Part shown: positions 55,493-64,000 of the stretch, piece by piece
Numbering within the stretch: position 1 is the first letter of the stretch
Layout of the letters: each line of letters starts with the position of its first letter
From: Azonexus sp.
GTDB taxonomy: Bacteria; Pseudomonadota; Gammaproteobacteria; Burkholderiales; Rhodocyclaceae
NCBI GenBank assembly: GCA_017983755.1
Contig: JAGOAU010000001.1
Location: 124,001-188,000 of the forward strand
Direction of reading: 5' to 3'
Length of the DNA stretch: 64,000 nucleotides
The notes under the pieces: generated by a model
What the model was told of the DNA's origin: nothing
Seen by the model: the letters and a program-made list of their open reading frames with translations, nothing else
Databases searched by the model: none
Translations under genes and position numbers: made by a program

Positions 55493-57085
55493 ATGACCAT
55501 CAAGCAAGCACTGATTTCCGTCTCCGACAAGACGGGCGTTCTCGAATTCGCCCAGGGTCTCGCCGCCCAGGGGGTGAAGCTCCTGTCCACCGGCGGCACC
55601 GCCAAGATGCTGCGTGACGCCGGCCTCACCGTCACCGAAATCGGCGATTACACCGGCTTCCCGGAAATGCTCGATGGCCGCGTCAAGACCCTGCACCCGA
55701 AGGTACATGGCGGCATCCTGGCCCGCCGCGACCTGCCGGAACATCTGGCGACTATCGAAGCGCACGGCATCCCGACCATCGACCTGGTCTGTGTGAACCT
55801 CTATCCGTTCGCCGCGACCATTGCCAAGGCCGGCGTGACGCTGGAAGACGCGATCGAGAACATCGACATCGGCGGCCCGGCCATGGTGCGTTCCTCGGCC
55901 AAGAACTACAACGGCGTCGCCATCGTCACCGACCCGGAAGACTACGCCCCGCTGCTCGCCGAAATGAAGGCCAATGCCGGCGCCCTGCAACTGGCGACCC
56001 GCTTCGGTCTGGCCAAAAAAGCCTTCACGCACACCGCCCGCTACGACAGCATGATCGCCAACTGGCTGACCGGGTTGGACGACGGCGCCGAAGCCAAACC
56101 CGCCGAAGCCGCACCAATCCCGGCTATCTTCCCGGCCAAGCTGCAACTGGCGTTCGACCGCACCGAAATCCTGCGTTACGGTGAAAACTCGCACCAGCAA
56201 GCCGCCTTCTACCGCGACACCGTCGCACTGCCGGGCAGCATCGCCGCCTACACCCAGTTGCAGGGCAAGGAACTGTCCTACAACAACATCGCTGATTCGG
56301 ACGCCGCCTGGGAATGCGTCAAGGCCTTCGACGTCCCGGCCTGCGTCATCATCAAGCACGCCAACCCGTGCGGCGTCGCCATCGACGGCACCCTGCTTTC
56401 TGCCTACGAAAAGGCCTTCAAGACCGACTCCACCTCGGCCTTCGGCGGCATCATTGCCTTCAACGGCGAAGTCGGCCTCGACGTGGTCAACGCGATGAAC
56501 GAGCGCAAGCATTTCGTCGAAGTGCTGATCGCCCCGTCCTTCACCGCTGAAGCCAAGGCCGCGCTTGCTTCCAAGGCCAACCTGCGCGTGCTGGTCGTGC
56601 CGCTCGGCCGCGCCCTGAACAAGCTGGAACTGAAACGTGTCGGCGGCGGCCTCCTGGTGCAGACGGCTGACGATTTCACTGCGCAAGCCAGCGGCCTGAA
56701 GGTCGTCACCAAGGTGCAGCCGACCGCGCAACAGATCGAAGACCTGCTCTTCGCCGAGCGCGTCGCCAAGTTCGTCAAGTCCAACGCCATCGTCTTCTGC
56801 GGCGGCGGCATGACCCTGGGCGTCGGCGCCGGCCAGATGAGCCGCGTCGATTCGACCAAGATCGCCAGCATCAAGGCCACCCACGCCGGCCTGTCACTCA
56901 AGGGCTCGGTCGTCGCCTCGGACGCCTTCTTCCCGTTCCGCGACGGTCTCGACGTGCTGGCCGAAGCCGGCGCCACCGCCGTCATCCAGCCGGGTGGCTC
57001 GATGCGCGACGAGGAAGTCATTGCTGCCGCTGACGAACACGGTCTGGCCATGGTCTTCACCGGCGCCCGCCACTTCCGCCACTAA
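55493..57085 (+). CDS. purH: Bifunctional AICAR transformylase / IMP cyclohydrolase
   Basis: 530 residues. The N-terminal IMP cyclohydrolase part starts [18 protein letters not shown] and contains [18 protein letters not shown]. The C-terminal transformylase part has [26 protein letters not shown] and [10 protein letters not shown]. It performs the last two steps of purine biosynthesis. It probably forms one transcription unit with dusB-fis upstream and purD 27 bases downstream. Confidence 0.97.
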   Translation: MTIKQALISVSDKTGVLEFAQGLAAQGVKLLSTGGTAKMLRDAGLTVTEIGDYTGFPEMLDGRVKTLHPKVHGGILARRDLPEHLATIEAHGIPTIDLVCVNLYPFAATIAKAGVTLEDAIENIDIGGPAMVRSSAKNYNGVAIVTDPEDYAPLLAEMKANAGALQLATRFGLAKKAFTHTARYDSMIANWLTGLDDGAEAKPAEAAPIPAIFPAKLQLAFDRTEILRYGENSHQQAAFYRDTVALPGSIAAYTQLQGKELSYNNIADSDAAWECVKAFDVPACVIIKHANPCGVAIDGTLLSAYEKAFKTDSTSAFGGIIAFNGEVGLDVVNAMNERKHFVEVLIAPSFTAEAKAALASKANLRVLVVPLGRALNKLELKRVGGGLLVQTADDFTAQASGLKVVTKVQPTAQQIEDLLFAERVAKFVKSNAIVFCGGGMTLGVGAGQMSRVDSTKIASIKATHAGLSLKGSVVASDAFFPFRDGLDVLAEAGATAVIQPGGSMRDEEVIAAADEHGLAMVFTGARHFRH

Positions 57086-57112
57086 TAACGACCAAACCCA
57101 AAGAGATCAGCC

Positions 57113-58390
57113 ATGAAACTACTGGTAATCGGTTCCGGCGGCCGCGAGCACGCCATGGCCTGGCGCCTGGCGCAGTCGCCCGGCCTGCAGAAGGTTTACG
57201 TCGCGCCCGGCAATGCCGGCACGGCGCGCGAACATGAGCTGGAAAACCTGAACATCACCGATCCGGAAGCGCTGGCCGACTTCGCCGAGCAGAACAAGAT
57301 CCACCTGACCGTCGTCGGTCCGGAAGCGCCGCTCGCGGCCGGCGTGGTCAACGCCTTCCGGGCCCGCGGCCTGAAAATCTTCGGCCCGACCAGGGAAGCC
57401 GCACAGCTCGAATCCTCCAAGGATTTCGCCAAGCGTTTCATGGCCCGCCACCACATCCCGACGGCAGAATTCGCCACTTTTTCCGAGTCGACCGCAGCAC
57501 ACGCCTACATCGACAGGAAGGGCGCGCCGATCGTCATCAAGGCCGATGGCCTGGCCGCCGGCAAGGGCGTCGTCGTCGCGATGAGCCTTGCAGAAGCCCA
57601 CGCCGCGATCGACGACATGTTGTCCGGCAACAAGCTCGGCGACGCCGGCGCCCGTGTCGTCATCGAGGAATTCCTCGATGGCGAGGAAGCCAGCTTCATC
57701 GTCATGGTCGACGGCAAGAACGTGCTGGCCCTTGCCTCCAGCCAGGACCACAAGCGCATCTTCGACGGCGACCAGGGCCCCAACACCGGCGGCATGGGTG
57801 CCTACTCCCCGGCCCCGTGCGTGACGCCCGAAGTGCACGCCAAGGCGATGCGCGAGATCATCCTGCCGACCGTCAAGGGTATGGCGGCCGATGGCATTCC
57901 CTTCTCCGGCTTCCTCTACGCCGGCCTGATGATCGGCAAGGACGGCTCGGTCAAGACGCTCGAATTCAACTGCCGCATGGGCGACCCGGAAACCCAGCCA
58001 ATACTGATGCGCCTGAAGTCGGATTTCCTCGACCTCCTCGAACACGGTGTCGCCGGCACCCTGGACCAGGTCGAAGCCGAATGGGATCGCCGCGTCGCAC
58101 TCGGCGTCGTGCTCGCCGCCGCCAACTATCCCGACACTCCGAAGAAGGGCGACGTCATCAACGGCCTGCCCAAGGGCAACAGCTTCGGCGAGGATGCCCA
58201 TGTCTTTCATGCCGGCACCGCCACCCAGGACGGCCAGGTGGTCACCGCCGGCGGCCGCGTGCTGTGCGTCACGGCGCTCGGCGAGAACGTCAAGCTGGCC
58301 CATAAGCGCGCTTACGAGATGCTGACGCAGATCAGCTGGGATGGCATGCAGTACCGCAAGGATATTGGGCACCGCGCCATAGCGCGGTAA
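57113..58390 (+). CDS. purD: Phosphoribosylamine-glycine ligase
   Basis: 425 residues, ATP-grasp fold. [20 protein letters not shown] at the N-terminus, [44 protein letters not shown] and [12 protein letters not shown]. It joins glycine to phosphoribosylamine in purine synthesis. A T-rich GTCGACCGCAG element is in-frame ([11 protein letters not shown]). An intrinsic terminator follows. Confidence 0.97.
   Translation: MKLLVIGSGGREHAMAWRLAQSPGLQKVYVAPGNAGTAREHELENLNITDPEALADFAEQNKIHLTVVGPEAPLAAGVVNAFRARGLKIFGPTREAAQLESSKDFAKRFMARHHIPTAEFATFSESTAAHAYIDRKGAPIVIKADGLAAGKGVVVAMSLAEAHAAIDDMLSGNKLGDAGARVVIEEFLDGEEASFIVMVDGKNVLALASSQDHKRIFDGDQGPNTGGMGAYSPAPCVTPEVHAKAMREIILPTVKGMAADGIPFSGFLYAGLMIGKDGSVKTLEFNCRMGDPETQPILMRLKSDFLDLLEHGVAGTLDQVEAEWDRRVALGVVLAAANYPDTPKKGDVINGLPKGNSFGEDAHVFHAGTATQDGQVVTAGGRVLCVTALGENVKLAHKRAYEMLTQISWDGMQYRKDIGHRAIAR
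57487..57497 (+). repeat. GTCGACCGCAG repeat copy 9, extended
   Basis: Exact copy inside purD with CTTTTTCCGA immediately before it, read as E-S-T-A-A. Confidence 0.7.
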
Positions 58391-58417
58391 GACGCAACAA
58401 AAGCCGGCAACAACGGC

Positions 58418-58455
58418 GGGCGGCTCATCGGGAAACCTGAGCCGCCCGTTCTTTT
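58418..58455 (+). terminator. Intrinsic terminator of the purHD unit
   Basis: A ten-base stem GGGCGGCTCA / TGAGCCGCCC around a ten-base loop, followed by GTTCTTTTC. It lies 28 bases after the purD stop and 18 before the hemF start. Confidence 0.8.
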
Positions 58456-58472
58456 CCGAGGGAAATCGCAGC

Positions 58473-59369
58473 ATGGACACCACCCGCCTCAAGGATTTCT
58501 TCACTGGCCTGCAAAGCCGCATCGTCGCCGAGTTGGAAGCCTTCGACGGGAAGCCCTTCCGCACCGATAGCTGGGATCGACCGGAAGGCGGTGGCGGCAT
58601 ATCGCGGCTGATCGAGGAAGGCGATTTCTTCGAACGCGGCGGCGTCAATTTCTCGCACGTCACCGGCAAGTCGCTGCCGGCTTCGGCCACCGCCGTCCGC
58701 CCGCAACTGGCCGGGCGCTCGTGGGAAGCGATGGGCGTCTCGCTGGTCCTGCATCCGCGCAACCCCTACTGCCCGACGGCGCACATGAACGTGCGCTGCT
58801 TCGTCGCCAGCAAGGAAGGCGAGGACGATGTCTGGTGGTTCGGCGGCGGCATGGACATGACCCCCTACTACGGTCAACGCGAGGATGTGGCCCATTTTCA
58901 CCGCACCTGCAAGGATGCGCTGGACCCATTTGGTGACGAGGTCTATCCGAAGTACAAGAAGTGGTGCGACGAGTATTTCTTCCTGAAGCACCGCAACGAG
59001 CCACGCGGCGTCGGCGGCGTCTTCTTCGACGATCTCAACGAAGGCGGTTTCGAGCGTTGCTTCAGCCTGACCCAGGCCGTCGGCGACGCCTTCACCCAGG
59101 CCTACCTGCCAGTCCTGGCCAAGCGCCGCGACACGCCCTACGACGAACGCGAGCGCGACTTCCAGGCCTACCGGCGCGGTCGCTACGTCGAGTTCAATCT
59201 GGTCTGGGACCGCGGCACGCTGTTCGGCCTGCAATCGGGCGGCCGCACCGAATCGATCCTGATGTCGCTGCCGCCGATCGTCAAATGGCGTTACGACTGG
59301 AAACCCGAGGCCGGTACGCCGGAAGCGGAGCTCTACGAAGTCTTCCTAAAACCGCAGGACTGGGCTTAA
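58473..59369 (+). CDS. hemF: Coproporphyrinogen III oxidase, oxygen-dependent
   Basis: 298 residues. Signature segments [104 protein letters not shown]. It converts coproporphyrinogen III to protoporphyrinogen IX with O2. It is convergent with the hemY end and shares the last four bases with it. Confidence 0.97.
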   Translation: MDTTRLKDFFTGLQSRIVAELEAFDGKPFRTDSWDRPEGGGGISRLIEEGDFFERGGVNFSHVTGKSLPASATAVRPQLAGRSWEAMGVSLVLHPRNPYCPTAHMNVRCFVASKEGEDDVWWFGGGMDMTPYYGQREDVAHFHRTCKDALDPFGDEVYPKYKKWCDEYFFLKHRNEPRGVGGVFFDDLNEGGFERCFSLTQAVGDAFTQAYLPVLAKRRDTPYDERERDFQAYRRGRYVEFNLVWDRGTLFGLQSGGRTESILMSLPPIVKWRYDWKPEAGTPEAELYEVFLKPQDWA

Positions 59370-60550
59370 CGCCTGTCGAGCAACGCGCTCGCCCGGTAGT
59401 GCTTGTTGGCTTCTTCCGGACGTTCCAGCTGATCGGCGAGCCGCGCCAGTTCCAGGTGCGCCTGCTGCGTCGGCTCGACCGCCAGCGAGGCTTCGAAATA
59501 GCTCTGCGCCTTGCCCCACAGGCGCTGCTGCAGGCACATCCGGCCCAGGGCGTCGAGCAGTCGGGCATCGTCGGGATGATGGCGCAGCCAGGCTTCGGCC
59601 TTGGCGATGCGCCCGCTCAGGTCGCCGCCACTCAGGCGGCCATAAATTGCCACCACTTCGGATTGCCAATCATCATTGCTGGCTGCATCGAGCACCGCCT
59701 CGATCAGTTTCTGCGCCTCGCCGACCGAACCCTGCGCGACCAGGGCGCGGGCTGCCGCAAGGACGACGCGCTGGCCGCGTTCCTCGACTGGCAAGGCGCG
59801 CAGATAGGTCGCCAGCTGTGCCTGATCCGGCGCCCGCCTGGCGATATTGCCGAGGTGCGCCTGCGTCCTGATTTCGCGCACCACTTCGACCGGCAAGGCA
59901 TCGCGCTTGGCCAGTTGCCGAACCAGTTTCAATACCCCATCCCAGTCGCCGACGCCCTGCCGCGCACGCAGTTCCAGGCGCAGCGCCGCGATATGGCGCC
60001 CCTGCTTGCCCTGCAGGCGTTCCAGCGCCGCCAGGGTTTCGTCGAAACGGCGCGACTCGTTCATCATCTCGGCTTCCAGCATCAACGTCGCCGCTTCGTT
60101 GCGCGGGTCGTCCGACATCGCGCGCGTCATCCACTCCTGCTGCTTTTCCGGTTCGCGCAGGCGCTGCGCCGCACGGGCCGCGATCAGCGCCGACAGGCCC
60201 TTGGCCGTGCCGGCCTCGTAGGCTTCGCCGGCCTTCTTCAGCGCCTGTCCGAAACGCCCCTCGAACAGCAGCCGGACGGCATCCTGGAACACCTGGCCGG
60301 CCTTTTCGCGGCGGCGGCGTTCGCGGTATTGCCGCACGCGTTGCGGCAGGCCGAAAGTCGCCGCCAGCGCCCGGGTCACGAAATAGAGCGCCATAAACAG
60401 CCCGATCAGCGCCAGGACGAACAGATTCAGGCTGACTTCTGCGCGGTAGGGCGGAAACACCAGCAGGACGTAGCCGTCGTTGAGGCGGGCACCGAGCGCA
60501 ACGGCCACTGCCAGCCCGAACAGGGCCAGAAGCCAGAACAGTCCTTTCAC
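59366..60550 (-). CDS. hemY: HemY-like TPR membrane protein
   Basis: 394 residues. Two N-terminal transmembrane segments ([32 protein letters not shown]) precede a HemY_N region, and a tetratricopeptide-type helical body covers about residues 90-380. It lies in the hemC-hemD-hemX-hemY order normal in proteobacteria and overlaps hemX by four bases. The family is linked to late heme synthesis by position, but its activity is unproven; it is not the protoporphyrinogen oxidase called HemY in Gram-positives. Confidence 0.85.
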   Translation of the reverse strand: MKGLFWLLALFGLAVAVALGARLNDGYVLLVFPPYRAEVSLNLFVLALIGLFMALYFVTRALAATFGLPQRVRQYRERRRREKAGQVFQDAVRLLFEGRFGQALKKAGEAYEAGTAKGLSALIAARAAQRLREPEKQQEWMTRAMSDDPRNEAATLMLEAEMMNESRRFDETLAALERLQGKQGRHIAALRLELRARQGVGDWDGVLKLVRQLAKRDALPVEVVREIRTQAHLGNIARRAPDQAQLATYLRALPVEERGQRVVLAAARALVAQGSVGEAQKLIEAVLDAASNDDWQSEVVAIYGRLSGGDLSGRIAKAEAWLRHHPDDARLLDALGRMCLQQRLWGKAQSYFEASLAVEPTQQAHLELARLADQLERPEEANKHYRASALLDRR

Positions 60551-61590
60551 TTCTTGTCCCTGCCTTCGCGCAGGGCGCGCAATGCCGCCTGGGTCTCGCC
60601 GAGGCCGGGCGCCTGGACACTGGCTTCACTTGCCTGTAGCTGCTTGAGGGTCGCCTGGTCGCCCTGCACGCTCTTGTCGCGCGTGTCGAAATAGCGGCCC
60701 AGCGCATCCGCGGCAACCTTCAGTTCGCTACGGTAGATCGCCTGGTCACGCGAAAGCAGGGCCAGACGCGCATTGAGCAGGCGCAGCTTGAGGTTTTCGC
60801 GCAGGAAAAAGCCCTGGCCGGGTGCCAGCAGTTCCGGCTCTTCGCGGTCGAAGCGCTGGATGCGGATGAGGCCCTTCAATTCTTCCCACAGCTCGCGGCC
60901 GGTCCGCTGCCACCACGGCAAGGCGACCGGCGCTACGGCATTTTCGGCCTTTTCGGACGGTCGACCATAACTGGCCAGCGGCAGCTTGTCGATGCCGGCG
61001 ATGATCTGCTCCAGGCGCAGGCTGATGCCCGGCACATCGACGAAGGGCAGCGCATTCAGGCGTTCCAGATCCCTCGCCAACGCCTTGCGCAGCGGCAGGT
61101 AGCGGGCCTGGTCGAGACGCGCCAGACGGCCGTCGGCGGTCTGCAGGGCGAGGATGGCGACCGGCACGTTGCCGGCCAGTTGCAGTTGCTGCCCGGCCAG
61201 CGTGACGGCCTGCTCGACTTCGAGCAGCGTCGCTTCCTCGCGGCTGCGGGCGATGTTTTCGTAGAGGGTCTGCAGCGCCGCGCTCTGGCTCTCGTAGTCG
61301 TCCAGCTTGCCTTCGAAAGCGCCGAGCTTTCCCTGCAGCGCGTCGACCTGCTCGCGCAGCTGCTTCTGCGCACCGCGCTCCTCCTGGCTCGCCGCCACCA
61401 CTTCGGCCAGACGGCGGGCGACTTCCTGCTCGTTCTCGGCAAGCCGCTGGCGGGTTTCATACCACTGCCAGCCGGCGACCAGCAAGGCGAGGACGGCGAC
61501 GAGGAGGGCCAGATTCTGCCGTGTCGACGGAACCGACGCGGGCGCCGGCTTCGGGGCGCCAAGGGAAGCGTTATCGTTTTCGGGCATCAT
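60547..61590 (-). CDS. hemX: HemX-like membrane protein
   Basis: 347 residues from the ATG at 61590, overlapping the hemD stop. One N-terminal transmembrane segment (LALLVAVLALLVAGWQWY), a coiled-coil stretch (about 55-110) rich in Glu/Gln/Arg, and a C-terminal periplasmic part. Resembles the proteobacterial HemX (uroporphyrinogen-III C-methyltransferase-like) encoded after hemD; no SAM-binding motif is visible, so the methyltransferase name is not supported. Confidence 0.8.
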   Translation of the reverse strand: MMPENDNASLGAPKPAPASVPSTRQNLALLVAVLALLVAGWQWYETRQRLAENEQEVARRLAEVVAASQEERGAQKQLREQVDALQGKLGAFEGKLDDYESQSAALQTLYENIARSREEATLLEVEQAVTLAGQQLQLAGNVPVAILALQTADGRLARLDQARYLPLRKALARDLERLNALPFVDVPGISLRLEQIIAGIDKLPLASYGRPSEKAENAVAPVALPWWQRTGRELWEELKGLIRIQRFDREEPELLAPGQGFFLRENLKLRLLNARLALLSRDQAIYRSELKVAADALGRYFDTRDKSVQGDQATLKQLQASEASVQAPGLGETQAALRALREGRDKK

Positions 61591-62369
61591 GCCGACCAAT
61601 TATAAGCACCTAAGCCGGCAAGGATGCCAGCGTCGGCCGCTGCGGTAAGGATAATGTTGCTTAAACCCAAAGCCCGGGCGCTCTCGGCAATGCGGGCATG
61701 CGGCACAAAAACCGGGGTTTTCTGCAGGTAGCGGCGGCCTTCACCATCGAGCAGATCGACCAGATAGCGCAGCCCTTCGCTGCTCGACACGGTCAGCGCG
61801 TCGAGCTTGCCGGCGCGCCAGGCGGCCAGCAGGGGCGCCACGCCGTCTGCCGGGCCGGAGCGGCGATAGCAGGTAATGCAATCTACCTCGGCACCGCGCG
61901 CGCGCAGCGTTTCGGCCAGCAGTTCGCGGCCGCCGTCACCGCGGAAGATGGCGACGCGCTTGCCGACCACCCGCCCGGCCGCCAGTTCGGGCAGTTCCAG
62001 CAGCGCCTCCGAGTCGAAGCGCTCGCTGGGCGCCACGCAACCGGCAATACCATGCGCCATCAGCGCCTTGACCGTGCCCTGCCCGACCGCCGCCGGCAAC
62101 AGACCCGCCGGCCACGGGCCACGCGCCAGGATGGCCGGCACGCTGTAGTCGACGGCATTGGGGCTGATGAAAACGGCCAGCGAGTAATCCGCCAGCCGGG
62201 CAACGGCAGTTGCCAGCGGCTGCGGGTCGGCAGACGGCCCAATTTCGAGCAAGGGGAAGATCAGTGGCTGGCCACCCTGCGCCGCGATGGCCTCGGCCAG
62301 CGGCCCGGCCTGCGCGCGCGGCCGGGTGACGACGATGGTTTTTCCGGCAAGCGGGCCGGCGGCTGTCAT
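61587..62369 (-). CDS. hemD: Uroporphyrinogen-III synthase
   Basis: 260 residues. [32 protein letters not shown] at the N-terminus, [20 protein letters not shown], and a C-terminal [18 protein letters not shown]. This low-similarity family is recognisable mainly by these motifs and by its place directly after hemC, which it overlaps by four bases. It cyclises hydroxymethylbilane to uroporphyrinogen III. Confidence 0.9.
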   Translation of the reverse strand: MTAAGPLAGKTIVVTRPRAQAGPLAEAIAAQGGQPLIFPLLEIGPSADPQPLATAVARLADYSLAVFISPNAVDYSVPAILARGPWPAGLLPAAVGQGTVKALMAHGIAGCVAPSERFDSEALLELPELAAGRVVGKRVAIFRGDGGRELLAETLRARGAEVDCITCYRRSGPADGVAPLLAAWRAGKLDALTVSSSEGLRYLVDLLDGEGRRYLQKTPVFVPHARIAESARALGLSNIILTAAADAGILAGLGAYNWSA

Positions 62370-63301
62370 TGGCAGTGGGCGAGCTTTTCCAGGATGGCGT
62401 CGGCGCCTTGCGCGCGCAGGGTTTCGGCCAGCTGGCGGCCAAGCGCCTCGTCGTCGGCGGGGTTACCGCGCAGTTCGCCGGCGACCACCTCCTTGCCGTC
62501 GGCGGTGGCGACGAAGCCGCGCAGCCAGAGCTGACCGCCGTCGATGATCGCGTAGCCGCCGAGCGGCACCTGGCAGCTGCCGCCCAGGGCGCGCGAGAAG
62601 GCGCGCTCGGCCTTGACGCAGTGGGCAGTTTCGGCGTCATTGAGCGGCGCGACGACGGCGGCCATCGCCGCATCGCCGGCGACCAGCTCGATGCCGAGGG
62701 CGCCCTGGCCGGGGGCCGGCAGCGACTGTTCCGCGGTCAACACCGATTTGATGCGGCTTTCCAGGCCGAGGCGGATGAGGCCGGCGGCAGCGAGGATGAT
62801 CGCGTCGTAGTCGCCGGCATCGAGCTTGCGCAGGCGCGTATCGAGATTGCCGCGCAGGCTCTTGATGACCAGCTGCGGGTATTTCGCGCGCAGGATGGAT
62901 TCGCGGCGCAGGCTGGAGGTGCCGACGACGGCGCCGGCCGGCAGGTCATCCAGCCCGGCGTACTTGTTGGAGACGAAGGCGTCGCGAGGATTTTCGCGGG
63001 CCGAGATGGCAGCCAGCACGAAGCCCTCCGGCATCACCATCGGCACGTCCTTCATCGAATGCACGGCAAGGTGGGCGCGCCCTTCCTCCATCGCCACTTC
63101 GAGTTCCTTGATGAACAGTCCCTTGCCGCCGATTTCGGCGAGCGGGCGGTCGAGAATCTGGTCACCCTTGGTCGTCATGCCTAGAATGACGACTTCCGCC
63201 CCCGGATTCAGGCTGGCCAGACGACCCTGGACATGGACGGCCTGCCACATGGCAAGGCGGGATTCGCGGGAGGCGATGACGATCTTGGAAGGAGCAGACA
63301 T
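62366..63301 (-). CDS. hemC: Hydroxymethylbilane synthase
   Basis: 311 residues from the ATG at 63301 (GGAG nine bases ahead). [84 protein letters not shown], and the dipyrromethane-cofactor Cys in [14 protein letters not shown]. It polymerises four porphobilinogen units. It is the first gene of the hemCDXY operon and divergent from the methyltransferase. Confidence 0.97.
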   Translation of the reverse strand: MSAPSKIVIASRESRLAMWQAVHVQGRLASLNPGAEVVILGMTTKGDQILDRPLAEIGGKGLFIKELEVAMEEGRAHLAVHSMKDVPMVMPEGFVLAAISARENPRDAFVSNKYAGLDDLPAGAVVGTSSLRRESILRAKYPQLVIKSLRGNLDTRLRKLDAGDYDAIILAAAGLIRLGLESRIKSVLTAEQSLPAPGQGALGIELVAGDAAMAAVVAPLNDAETAHCVKAERAFSRALGGSCQVPLGGYAIIDGGQLWLRGFVATADGKEVVAGELRGNPADDEALGRQLAETLRAQGADAILEKLAHCQ

Positions 63302-63343
63302 GAAGCGGCACGCGGCAAGGGTTTTGAAGGCGGCAATCTTAGC

Positions 63344-63967
63344 ATGAGCGATTCGCCGCCCTCTTCCACCCAGATCAAACCCGACGATCAGCGCCCGGAG
63401 CATCCGGACTTCTGGTGCAAGCGCTTCGGCGAAGGCGTCACGCCCTGGGATGCCGGCAAGGTGCCAGACGCCTTCGCCGAGTTCATCGCCCGCCAGCCGG
63501 CGCCGGTCAATACGCTGATTCCCGGCTGCGGCAGCGCCTGGGAGGCGGTGCATCTCGCCGAACTCGGCTGGCCGGTGACGGCGCTCGACTTCTCGCCGGC
63601 AGCCGTCGCCACGGCCCGGGAAATCCTCGGCACTGCTGCGGTCGACCTCGTCTGCGCCGACTTTTTCACCTTCACGCCCACCGCGCCCTATCCGCTGATC
63701 TATGAACGCGCCTTCCTCTGCGCCCTGCCGCGCAAGCTGTGGGCCGACTGGGGCAGTCGCGTCGCCGAACTGCTGCCGCCCGGCGGCCAGCTCGCCGGCT
63801 TTTTCTTCCTCTGCGAGCAGGCCAAGGGCCCGCCCTTCGGCATCCTGCCTGACCAACTGGATGAATTGCTGGCCCCGAATTTCGCGCGCATCGAGGATGC
63901 TGCGGTCGACGATTCGATCCCGGTATTTTCCGGGCGCGAACGCTGGCAGGTCTGGCGCAGACGATGA
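63344..63967 (+). CDS. SAM-dependent methyltransferase, TPMT-like
   Basis: 207 residues. [23 protein letters not shown] at the N-terminus, SAM-binding [32 protein letters not shown], and [17 protein letters not shown] are the pattern of the thiopurine S-methyltransferase family. The physiological substrate in bacteria is unclear (Se/Te or thiol compounds are candidates). Two GTCGACCGCAG copies lie within it (63636 and 63900). It is divergent from hemC and followed by another overlapping gene. Confidence 0.8.
   Translation: MSDSPPSSTQIKPDDQRPEHPDFWCKRFGEGVTPWDAGKVPDAFAEFIARQPAPVNTLIPGCGSAWEAVHLAELGWPVTALDFSPAAVATAREILGTAAVDLVCADFFTFTPTAPYPLIYERAFLCALPRKLWADWGSRVAELLPPGGQLAGFFFLCEQAKGPPFGILPDQLDELLAPNFARIEDAAVDDSIPVFSGRERWQVWRRR
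63636..63646 (-). repeat. GTCGACCGCAG repeat copy 10
   Basis: Exact reverse-orientation copy inside the TPMT-like gene, read as T-A-A-V-D-L. No T-run is next to it. Confidence 0.65.
63900..63910 (-). repeat. GTCGACCGCAG repeat copy 11
   Basis: Exact reverse-orientation copy near the end of the TPMT-like gene, 253 bases after copy 10, read as D-A-A-V-D-D. Confidence 0.65.
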
Positions 63968-64000
63968 CCATCACCGCCTTCCAGGCGCTGGCCTGCCCGC
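63964..64000 (+). CDS. Start of an unidentified gene (3' truncated)
   Basis: The ATG at 63964 overlaps the methyltransferase stop (ATGA). Only 12 codons are visible ([12 protein letters not shown]). The LACP ending recalls proteins opening with a zinc-type Cys motif, but this is too short to name. Confidence 0.4.
   Translation, partial: MTITAFQALACP

Noticed and set aside
62366-63856. Upstream extension of hemC to 63856
   Set aside because: It runs antisense through the methyltransferase; the ATG at 63301 with GGAG gives the normal HemC N-terminus.

Overview
The window is GC-rich and densely coding, with many ATGA/GTGA overlaps between genes. Gene content and order point to a betaproteobacterium, most likely of the Rhodocyclales type: the lptD-surA-pdxA-rsmA and dusB-fis blocks, hemCDXY, a Calvin cycle operon, and a form II RuBisCO next to a CbbR-type LysR gene. 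The family-level placement is an inference from gene content. No rRNA, tRNA, CRISPR array or insertion sequence was seen.

Region 1 (1-9366) is accessory and the most unusual part. Five co-directional, tightly packed genes encode: the C-terminal part of a protein with a Rossmann/SLOG-like domain (cut by the window edge); a caspase-like protease with a His78/Cys134 dyad; an 1817-residue protein joining two alpha/beta-hydrolase (lipase-like) regions to a CHAT protease domain and a helical-repeat tail; an M15-type peptidase; and a polytopic membrane protein with a soluble C-terminal domain resembling TIR/deoxyribosyltransferase folds. It looks like a protease-centred conflict or signalling system. 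I know of no description of this exact set.

Region 2 (9367-16042) holds a small His-rich protein, a PilZ-like protein, an OmpA-like lipoprotein and a NhaR-like regulator divergent from a small-protein / TerB-like / TerC / PAP2 phosphatase / DgkA operon that may serve envelope, pH or cation stress.

Region 3 (16328-25441) is a minus-strand Calvin cycle operon in the order fbp, prk, tkt, gap, fba, rpe, gph. cbbY is divergent, and a CBS-domain protein follows. There is no pgk. An intrinsic terminator lies between fba and rpe.

Region 4 (25864-35884) contains acpH, a secreted repeat protein, a metallo-hydrolase, an outer-membrane channel, an arylsulfatase, an AraC regulator, two tandem cupin-like proteins, and then cbbM with cbbR.

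Region 5 (35911-64000) is mostly housekeeping: purC, prlC, xth, a Crp-type regulator with a matching operator, the rsmA-pdxA-surA-lptD operon, amgK-murU-pepP-ubiH, menA, dusB-fis, purH, purD, hemF, hemC-hemD-hemX-hemY and a methyltransferase.

An 11-base word, GTCGACCGCAG, occurs exactly 11 times on both strands. It lies inside genes in several reading frames and also just after two stop codons, often with a T-rich stretch upstream. This is far more than base composition predicts. It looks like a dispersed, DNA-level signal such as a repeat family or an uptake-type sequence.
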